A stretch of DNA of 64,000 nucleotides from Caldimonas brevitalea (GTDB lineage: Bacteria; Pseudomonadota; Gammaproteobacteria; Burkholderiales; Burkholderiaceae_C). The notes beneath the pieces were generated by a model. The model did not search any database. It was not told the DNA's origin and saw nothing but the letters and a program-made list of their open reading frames with translations. Positions 56,923-64,000 of this stretch are shown here, piece after piece. Where the stretch lies: contig NZ_CP011371.1 of assembly GCF_001017435.1 (NCBI RefSeq), positions 1,736,001 to 1,800,000 of the forward strand, in the 5' to 3' direction. Every line of letters begins with the position of its first letter. Within the stretch, counting starts at the first letter, position 1. A program made the position numbers and the translations under genes.

Positions 56923-57339
56923 ATGCCTGAAATCAAGAAACATAGGCCCGGGCCGATGGGCCTGGTGGATGCCTTGCAGTACCGGCTGCCGGCAGCCGGC
57001 TGGGTCTCGATCCTGCACCGTGTCAGCGGCCTGCTGCTGTTCGTGCTGCTGCCGTTCACGATCTGGCTGTTTGACAAAAGCCTCACCTCTGAAGTTTCTT
57101 TCGAAGAATTCACCTCGGCATTTCGCGCCGGGCTCTGGATCTTCCCCGCCTGGTTCGTCAAGCTGGTCGTGCTGGCCATGATCTGGGCCTACCTGCACCA
57201 CTTCATTGCCGGCATGCGCCATCTGTGGATGGACATGTTCCACACCGTCGGCAAGGAGCAGGGGCGCAACTCCGCGATCTTCACGCTCGTGTCGAGCGTG
57301 CTGCTGACGGTGGTGTTGGGCTACAGGCTGTTCTTCTGA
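56923..57339 (+). CDS. sdhC: Succinate dehydrogenase cytochrome b556 subunit
   Basis: A 138-residue membrane anchor with three helices (VSGLLLFVLLPFTIWLFDKS, AWFVKLVVLAMIWAYLHHFI, IFTLVSSVLLTVVLGYRLFF). KHRPGPMGLVDALQYRLPAA and SILHRVSGLLLF are the family N-terminus, and the helix-two His (LHHFIAGMRHLWMDM) ligates heme b. It binds quinone with SdhD. ATG 56923 has AGAAGG upstream. First gene of sdhCDAB, 119 bases after gntR. Confidence 0.95.
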   Translation: MPEIKKHRPGPMGLVDALQYRLPAAGWVSILHRVSGLLLFVLLPFTIWLFDKSLTSEVSFEEFTSAFRAGLWIFPAWFVKLVVLAMIWAYLHHFIAGMRHLWMDMFHTVGKEQGRNSAIFTLVSSVLLTVVLGYRLFF

Positions 57340-57361
57340 ACACAAAAAAGAGAACTCCACG

Positions 57362-57769
57362 ATGAGCAACACATACGGCAACTACGGTTCCAAGCGCCTG
57401 GTGGTTGGCGCGCACTACGGCTTTCGCGACTGGCTGGCGCAGCGCGTCACCGCCGTGCTGATGGCCTTGTTCACGATCGCGCTGATCATCCAGGTGCTGG
57501 TGCCCTGGTACAAGCGTGACGAGGCGGGCAACCGCATCAACGAGATCGTCGGCTACGACAAATGGGCCGGCATCTTCTCTCAACAGTGGATGAAGGTGCT
57601 GACCTTCGTCGTCATCATTTCGCTGCTGTACCACGTCTGGGTCGGCATGCGCGACATCTGGATGGACTACGTCAAGCCGATCAGCGTGAAGCTGTCGCTG
57701 CAGGTGGCGACCATCGTCTGGCTGGTGGGCTGTGCCGGCTGGGCAGTGCAAGTGTTGTGGAGGCTGTGA
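57362..57769 (+). CDS. sdhD: Succinate dehydrogenase membrane anchor subunit
   Basis: A 135-residue three-helix anchor. YGSKRLVVGAHYGFRDWLAQ is the N-terminal family motif. Helices include VTAVLMALFTIALIIQVLV and VLTFVVIISLLYHVWVGMRD, in which the His contributes to heme or quinone binding, and a third near LQVATIVWLVGCAGWAVQVL. The stop overlaps the sdhA start by one base (TGATG). Confidence 0.95.
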   Translation: MSNTYGNYGSKRLVVGAHYGFRDWLAQRVTAVLMALFTIALIIQVLVPWYKRDEAGNRINEIVGYDKWAGIFSQQWMKVLTFVVIISLLYHVWVGMRDIWMDYVKPISVKLSLQVATIVWLVGCAGWAVQVLWRL

Positions 57770-59544
57770 TGCAAGTGGGATCTTCTCTTCCGAGGCGCAG
57801 GTTCGACGTCGTCATCGTCGGGGCCGGCGGCTCCGGGATGCGCGCGTCCCTGCAACTGTCGATGGCCGGGCTGAACGTCGCGGTCCTGACCAAGGTGTTC
57901 CCGACCCGTTCGCACACCGTGGCGGCGCAGGGCGGCATCGGCGCGTCGCTGGGCAACATGTCCGAGGACAACTGGCACTACCACTTCTTCGACACCGTCA
58001 AGGGCTCGGACTGGCTGGGCGACCAGGACGCCATCGAGTTCATGTGCCGCGAAGCGCCCAAGGTCGTGTACGAGCTCGAGCACTTCGGCATGCCGTTCGA
58101 CCGCAACCCCGACGGCACCATCTACCAGCGCCCGTTCGGCGGCCACACCGCCAACTACGGTGAAAAGCCGGTGCAGCGCGCTTGCGCCGCAGCCGACCGC
58201 ACCGGCCACGCGTTGCTGCACACGCTGTACCAGCAAAACGTCAAGGCTCGCACCAACTTCTTTGTCGAGTGGATGGCGCTCGACCTGATCCGCGACGCCG
58301 AAGGCGACGTGGTGGGCGTGACCGCGCTCGAAATGGAGACCGGCGAGGTCTACATCCTCGAAGCCAAGACGGTGCTGCTGGCCACCGGCGGTGCGGGCCG
58401 CATCTTCGCGGCCTCGACCAACGCCTTCATCAACACCGGTGACGGCCTGGGCATGGCGGCGCGTGCGTCGATCCCGCTCGAAGACATGGAGTTCTGGCAG
58501 TTCCACCCGACCGGCGTCGCCGGCGCCGGCGTGCTGCTGACCGAAGGCTGCCGCGGCGAAGGCGCGATCCTGCGCAACGCCAACGGCGAGCGCTTCATGG
58601 AGCGTTATGCGCCGACGCTGAAAGACCTGGCGCCGCGCGACTTCGTGTCGCGCTCGATGGACCAGGAGATCAAGGAAGGTCGCGGCTGCGGTCCCAACAA
58701 GGACTACGTGCTGCTCGACATGACCCACCTGGGCGCCGAGACGATCATGAAGCGGCTGCCCTCGGTGTTCGAGATCGGCCACAACTTCGCCAACGTCGAC
58801 ATCACCAAAGAGCCGATCCCGGTCGTGCCCACCATCCACTACCAGATGGGTGGCATCCCGACCAACGTCTACGGCCAGGTGGTGGTGCCCAAGAACGGCG
58901 CGCCGAACGACATCGTCAACGGCCTCTACGCCGTGGGCGAGTGCTCCTGCGTCAGCGTGCACGGCGCCAACCGGCTGGGCACCAACTCGCTGCTCGACCT
59001 GGTGGTGTTCGGCCGCGCCGCCGGCAACCACATCGTCGACTACAACCTGAAGAACAAGTCGCACAAGCCGCTGCCCAAGGACGCCGCCGACCAGACCCTG
59101 GCCCGTTTGGCGCGCCTGGACACGGCGGTCAACGGCGAGTACTCCCAGGATGTGGCCAACGACATCCGCCGCACCATGCAAGCGCATGCCGGCGTGTTCC
59201 GCACCCAGGCCAGCATGGACGAAGGTGTGAAAAAGATCCTGGAAGTGACCGAGCGCGTGAAGAGCATCGGCTTGCAGGACAAGTCCAAGGTGTTCAACAC
59301 CGCCCGCGTCGAAGCGCTGGAAGTCGAGAACCTGATCGAAGCCGCGAAGGCGACGATGATCTCGGCGGCGGCGCGCAAGGAAAGCCGTGGCGCCCACGCG
59401 CACAACGACTTCCCCAACCGCGACGACGCCAACTGGATCAAGCACTCGCTGTTCTATACCGAGGGCAACCGTCTCGATTACAAGCCGGTCAACATGAAGC
59501 CGCTGACGGTGGAGTCCATTCCGCCGAAGGTCCGCACCTTCTGA
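57769..59544 (+). CDS. sdhA: Succinate dehydrogenase flavoprotein subunit
   Basis: A 591-residue FAD protein that oxidises succinate to fumarate. FDVVIVGAGGSGMRASLQLS binds FAD, and FPTRSHTVAAQGGIGASLGN contains the His that links FAD covalently. FHPTGVAGAGVLLTEGCRGE and YAVGECSCVSVHGANRLGTN line the active site. It ends with the usual HNDFPNRDDANWIKH and PPKVRTF. It is translationally coupled to sdhD. Confidence 0.97.
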   Translation: MQVGSSLPRRRFDVVIVGAGGSGMRASLQLSMAGLNVAVLTKVFPTRSHTVAAQGGIGASLGNMSEDNWHYHFFDTVKGSDWLGDQDAIEFMCREAPKVVYELEHFGMPFDRNPDGTIYQRPFGGHTANYGEKPVQRACAAADRTGHALLHTLYQQNVKARTNFFVEWMALDLIRDAEGDVVGVTALEMETGEVYILEAKTVLLATGGAGRIFAASTNAFINTGDGLGMAARASIPLEDMEFWQFHPTGVAGAGVLLTEGCRGEGAILRNANGERFMERYAPTLKDLAPRDFVSRSMDQEIKEGRGCGPNKDYVLLDMTHLGAETIMKRLPSVFEIGHNFANVDITKEPIPVVPTIHYQMGGIPTNVYGQVVVPKNGAPNDIVNGLYAVGECSCVSVHGANRLGTNSLLDLVVFGRAAGNHIVDYNLKNKSHKPLPKDAADQTLARLARLDTAVNGEYSQDVANDIRRTMQAHAGVFRTQASMDEGVKKILEVTERVKSIGLQDKSKVFNTARVEALEVENLIEAAKATMISAAARKESRGAHAHNDFPNRDDANWIKHSLFYTEGNRLDYKPVNMKPLTVESIPPKVRTF

Positions 59545-59568
59545 CGGACGTCACAGCAGGAAACCACG

Positions 59569-60276
59569 ATGAGCCAGAAACGTAAATTCCAGATCTACCG
59601 CTACGATCCGGACAAGGACGCGAAGCCCTACATGCAGACCATCGAGATCGAACTCGACGGCAATGAACGCATGTTGCTCGACGCCCTGGTCAAGCTGAAG
59701 GCGGTCGACCCGACCTTGTCGTTCCGCCGCTCGTGCCGCGAAGGCGTGTGCGGCTCGGACGCGATGAACATCAACGGCAAGAACGGCCTGGCGTGCCTGA
59801 CCAACATGCGCACGCTGAAGGACCCGATCGTGCTGAAGCCGCTGCCCGGGCTGCCCGTGATCCGCGACCTGATCGTGGACATGACCCAGTTCTTCACGCA
59901 GTACCACTCGATCAAGCCCTACCTCGTCAACGACGTGCCGCCCCCCGAGCGCGAGCGCCTTCAGACGCCGGAAGAGCGCGAAGAGCTGAACGGCTTGTAC
60001 GAGTGCATCCTGTGCGCGAGCTGCTCGACCAGCTGCCCGAGCTTCTGGTGGAACCCGGACAAGTTCGTCGGCCCGGCCGGCCTGTTGCAGGCCTACCGTT
60101 TCATCGCCGACAGCCGTGACCAAGCGACCAACGAGCGCCTGGACAACCTCGAAGACCCCTACCGTCTGTTCCGTTGCCACACGATCATGAATTGCGTCGA
60201 CGTTTGCCCGAAGGGGCTGAACCCGACCAAGGCGATCGGCAAGATCAAGGAACTGATGGTGCGGCGCGCGGTGTAA
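59569..60276 (+). CDS. sdhB: Succinate dehydrogenase iron-sulfur subunit
   Basis: A 235-residue electron-transfer subunit with three clusters. [20 protein letters not shown] holds the 2Fe-2S ligands, [20 protein letters not shown] the 4Fe-4S, and [20 protein letters not shown] the 3Fe-4S. It passes electrons from SdhA to the membrane quinone site. It is 24 bases after sdhA. Confidence 0.97.
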   Translation: MSQKRKFQIYRYDPDKDAKPYMQTIEIELDGNERMLLDALVKLKAVDPTLSFRRSCREGVCGSDAMNINGKNGLACLTNMRTLKDPIVLKPLPGLPVIRDLIVDMTQFFTQYHSIKPYLVNDVPPPERERLQTPEEREELNGLYECILCASCSTSCPSFWWNPDKFVGPAGLLQAYRFIADSRDQATNERLDNLEDPYRLFRCHTIMNCVDVCPKGLNPTKAIGKIKELMVRRAV

Positions 60277-60316
60277 ACCGCGCCGACCCTTTGTCCTGTC
60301 GCCGGTAGGGCCTATC

Positions 60317-60586
60317 ATGAGTGAACCGCTGCTCGATGAACGTTCGCTGAGCAAACTGCGCTGGCGTTGCCGGCGCGGGCTGCTCGAGAACGATTTGTTC
60401 ATCGAGCGGTTTTTCGCTCGCCACGCCAGCACCTTGACCGTGCGGCAGGCCGAGGGCTTGCAGGCGCTCATGGACCTGTCGGACAACGACCTGCTCGACC
60501 TGCTGCTGGCGCGCAGGGAGCCCGAAGGAGAGCTGAACCGACCGGAAGTCCGGGACGTTCTCCTTCAGATGCGCCAGCCCGCCTAA
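60317..60586 (+). CDS. sdhE: FAD assembly factor SdhE
   Basis: An 89-residue flavinylation factor. The RGxxE motif appears as [15 protein letters not shown] (RGLLE), essential for attaching FAD to Sdh[13 protein letters not shown] and [19 protein letters not shown] match the family. Its place between sdhB and gltA is typical of Burkholderiales. Confidence 0.95.
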   Translation: MSEPLLDERSLSKLRWRCRRGLLENDLFIERFFARHASTLTVRQAEGLQALMDLSDNDLLDLLLARREPEGELNRPEVRDVLLQMRQPA

Positions 60587-60614
60587 AGAGATTCTCGAAA
60601 ACCAAGGAAATGCC

Positions 60615-61928
<1,314 letters not shown>

Positions 61929-61977
61929 GCCGGCTGCGGGGTGCCGGCGGCACCCCGTCTCCCGCCTCTCCAACGCG

Positions 61978-62006
61978 AAACCCCGGCCTTTGTGCCGGGT
62001 TTTTTG
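61978..62006 (+). terminator. Rho-independent terminator after gltA
   Basis: CCCGGC pairs with GCCGGG across CTTTGT and is followed by TTTTTT. It lies about 50 bases after the gltA stop and separates the TCA operon from leuCD. A TTAAAAT sequence just beyond could be part of a leuC promoter. Confidence 0.9.
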
Positions 62007-62075
62007 TTAGTAAACGCTTAAAATCAGGGCCTTCTCGCGCGCCGCGCGTCCCCCACGGGCAGTTTGTTGCAAATC

Positions 62076-63485
62076 ATGGGCCGTACTCTTTACGACAAGA
62101 TCTGGGACGAACACGTCGTCCACACCGAGGAAGATGGCACCGCCGTCCTCTACATCGACCGCCATCTGGTGCACGAGGTGACCAGCCCGCAGGCCTTCGA
62201 AGGCATCGAGGTGAGCGGGCGCAAGGTGTGGCGGCTGTCCGCCAACCTGGCGGTCAGCGACCACAACGTGCCCACCACCGACCGCTCGCAGGGCATTGCC
62301 GACCCGATCTCGAAGCTGCAGGTCGACACGCTGGACCGCAATTGCGACCGTTTCGGCATCACGCAGTTCAAGATGAGCGACAAGCGCCAGGGTATCGTCC
62401 ACGTGATCGGCCCGGAGCAGGGCGCCACGCTGCCCGGCATGACGGTCGTTTGCGGCGACTCGCACACCTCCACCCACGGCGCCTTCGGTGCGCTGGCGCA
62501 TGGCATCGGCACCAGTGAAGTCGAGCACGTGCTCGCGACGCAGACGCTGCTGGCCAAAAAAGCCAAGAACATGCGCATCGCGGTCGAGGGCCAGCTGCCG
62601 CGCGGCTGCAGTGCCAAGGACATCGTGCTGGCGATCATCGGGCGCATCGGCACGGCCGGCGGCACCGGCTACACCATCGAGTTCGCCGGCAGCGCGATCC
62701 GGGCGCTCAGCATGGAAGGCCGCATGACGGTCTGCAACATGGCGATCGAGGCCGGCGCCCGGGCGGGCCTGGTGGCCGTCGACGACACCACCGTGCAGTA
62801 TGTGAAAGGCCGTCCGTTCTCGCCGCGCGGTGTCGAATGGGACCAGGCGGTGGCCTACTGGCGCACGCTGCAGTCCGACCCCGACGCGCACTGGGACGCG
62901 GTGGTCGAACTCGACGCCACGCAAATCCGCCCGCAGGTCACCTGGGGCACCTCGCCCGAGATGGTGGTGTCGGTCGAAGACCGCGTGCCCGATCCCGAGA
63001 AAGAGAAGGACCCGGTCAAGCGCAATGCGATGGAGCGGGCGCTGCAGTACATGGCGCTCGAGCCCAACAAGGCGATCGACGACATCCGCATCGACAAGGT
63101 GTTCATCGGTTCGTGCACCAATTCACGCATCGAGGACATCCGTGAGGCGGCTGCCGTGGTGCGCCGCGTCGGGGGACGCGTTGCGTCCAACGTCAAGCTG
63201 GCGATGGTGGTGCCGGGCTCTGGCCTGGTAAAGGAACAGGCCGAGCGCGAAGGCCTCGACCAGGTCTTCAAGGCGGCCGGCTTCGAATGGCGCGAACCGG
63301 GCTGTTCGATGTGTTTGGCGATGAACGCCGACCGGTTGGAGCCGGGCGAACGTTGCGCGTCGACCTCGAACCGCAATTTCGAGGGCCGGCAAGGCGCCGG
63401 CGGTCGCACCCATCTGGTGAGCCCGGCGATGGCGGCGGCAGCGGCGATGCAGGGCCACTTCGTGGACGTGCGCCGTCTCGCCTGA
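62076..63485 (+). CDS. leuC: 3-isopropylmalate dehydratase large subunit
   Basis: A 469-residue aconitase-superfamily protein that, with LeuD, isomerises 2- to 3-isopropylmalate in leucine synthesis. [20 protein letters not shown] is the N-terminus, [20 protein letters not shown] lines the active site, and [20 protein letters not shown] and [14 protein letters not shown] carry the cluster Cys. ATG 62076 is chosen; two in-frame TTG codons lie just upstream. leuD follows after 179 bases. Confidence 0.96.
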   Translation: MGRTLYDKIWDEHVVHTEEDGTAVLYIDRHLVHEVTSPQAFEGIEVSGRKVWRLSANLAVSDHNVPTTDRSQGIADPISKLQVDTLDRNCDRFGITQFKMSDKRQGIVHVIGPEQGATLPGMTVVCGDSHTSTHGAFGALAHGIGTSEVEHVLATQTLLAKKAKNMRIAVEGQLPRGCSAKDIVLAIIGRIGTAGGTGYTIEFAGSAIRALSMEGRMTVCNMAIEAGARAGLVAVDDTTVQYVKGRPFSPRGVEWDQAVAYWRTLQSDPDAHWDAVVELDATQIRPQVTWGTSPEMVVSVEDRVPDPEKEKDPVKRNAMERALQYMALEPNKAIDDIRIDKVFIGSCTNSRIEDIREAAAVVRRVGGRVASNVKLAMVVPGSGLVKEQAEREGLDQVFKAAGFEWREPGCSMCLAMNADRLEPGERCASTSNRNFEGRQGAGGRTHLVSPAMAAAAAMQGHFVDVRRLA

Positions 63486-63664
63486 GTCAACCGGCCGGCT
63501 CGCGGGCACGATGACGTCCGTGTGAGGTCGTCGCCGCGGAGGTGTTACAGCTGCGCGGGCCAGGCGCCCGCACGGCAGAATGCGGGTCAACGATCGAGGC
63601 TGCGGTGCGCCGCAGGTCAAGGGCAACGGGCCGGTCGGCGGCCCGGAGCGAGGGAAATACAAGC

Positions 63665-64000
63665 ATGCAAGCATTTCGAGTCCACAAAGGTCTGGTCGCT
63701 CCGATGGACCGCGAGAACGTCGACACCGACGCCATCATTCCCAAGCAGTTCCTGAAGTCGATCAAGCGCACCGGTTTCGGGCCCAACCTGTTCGACGAAT
63801 GGCGCTATCTGGACGTCGGCCAGCCCGGGCAGGACCCGGCGACCCGCAAGCCCAACCCCGATTTCGTGCTGAACCAGCCGCGTTACCGCGGCGCTTCGGT
63901 GCTGTTGGCGCGGCAGAATTTCGGCTGCGGCTCGAGCCGCGAGCACGCGCCCTGGGCCATCGAGCAGTACGGCTTCCGGGCGCTGATTGCGCCGAGTTAT
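63665..64000 (+). CDS. leuD: 3-isopropylmalate dehydratase small subunit, partial
   Basis: The first 112 codons are visible and the gene runs off the right edge. [20 protein letters not shown] and [20 protein letters not shown] start the swivel domain. [20 protein letters not shown] contains the GSSREH substrate-binding loop. It pairs with LeuC. GAGCGAGGGA precedes ATG 63665. Confidence 0.96.
   Translation, partial: MQAFRVHKGLVAPMDRENVDTDAIIPKQFLKSIKRTGFGPNLFDEWRYLDVGQPGQDPATRKPNPDFVLNQPRYRGASVLLARQNFGCGSSREHAPWAIEQYGFRALIAPSY

Noticed and set aside
63486..63664. A small gene such as an entericidin-like lipoprotein between leuC and leuD
   Set aside because: Some Betaproteobacteria may carry one here, but no frame in this gap has a signal peptide or lipobox. 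Only leader sequence is seen.

Overview
This window is GC-rich chromosomal DNA from a betaproteobacterium of the order Burkholderiales. The order is inferred from gene order and protein style: mdh, a divergent gntR-family gene, then sdhC-sdhD-sdhA-sdhB-sdhE-gltA-leuC-leuD, with acnB close by, is a familiar Burkholderiales arrangement. Several small conserved hypotheticals (7389-7610, 9436-9798) also look typical of the group. The Rubrivivax/Leptothrix/Caldimonas neighbourhood is my best guess, but the sequence alone does not settle the genus. I see no rRNA operon, insertion sequence, prophage, CRISPR array or recognisable defence or toxin island.

Layout. 1-1.6 kb: a partial nicotinamidase-like cysteine hydrolase divergent from an NrtR-type repressor of NAD metabolism, with candidate operators between them. 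2-18.6 kb: a loose mosaic of single-gene units (DUF4397 lipoprotein, flavin oxidoreductase, arfB, ferredoxin, GNAT, DUF808, YgjP-like metallohydrolase, macrodomain protein, family 9 glycosyltransferase, Gly-rich exported protein, orphan periplasmic binding protein, Gfo/Idh/MocA oxidoreductase, chemoreceptor, DUF2845, GFA). 18.7-29.2 kb: glnS with a large internal insertion; an ECF sigma/anti-sigma pair followed by an exported TPR protein; a His-rich exported protein; a second orphan binding protein; a LytS/LytTR two-component pair; a HerA-like ATPase. 29.4-39.4 kb: a dense plus-strand housekeeping run (yebC-type, purD, hemF, nadD, rsfS, rlmH, maf, rng, tolB, pal, cpoB). 39.5-43.3 kb: a YeeE/YedE sulfur transporter, tcdA, two tRNA-Lys genes, a BamE-like lipoprotein and an ArsC-family protein. 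43.3-64 kb: central metabolism (acnA, acnB, a CitE-like lyase, mdh, gntR, sdhCDAB, sdhE, gltA, leuC, leuD), interrupted by a DUF72 gene and a large glycoside-hydrolase-like lipoprotein.

How the genes work together. The last 20 kb encodes most of one arc of the TCA cycle (citrate synthase, two aconitases, succinate dehydrogenase, malate dehydrogenase) plus the isopropylmalate isomerase of leucine synthesis. A perfect 18-bp palindrome in the mdh/gntR divergent region recurs, slightly degraded, over the acnB promoter, which suggests that the GntR protein controls both. tcdA lies directly upstream of two tRNA-Lys genes, whose t6A37 is a natural TcdA substrate.

The most unusual signal is a dispersed short element that sits immediately upstream of start codons. 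It carries a Shine-Dalgarno core (ACGGAGG) and, at most sites, a mini-cistron encoding a related peptide (MSGARPPEAA...STEVIQ-like) whose TGA overlaps the next gene's ATG. Clear copies precede tcdA (three in tandem), the LytS kinase, the anti-sigma gene and the DUF2845 gene, with a weaker candidate before the macrodomain gene. It looks like a mobile or duplicating translational-coupling cassette.
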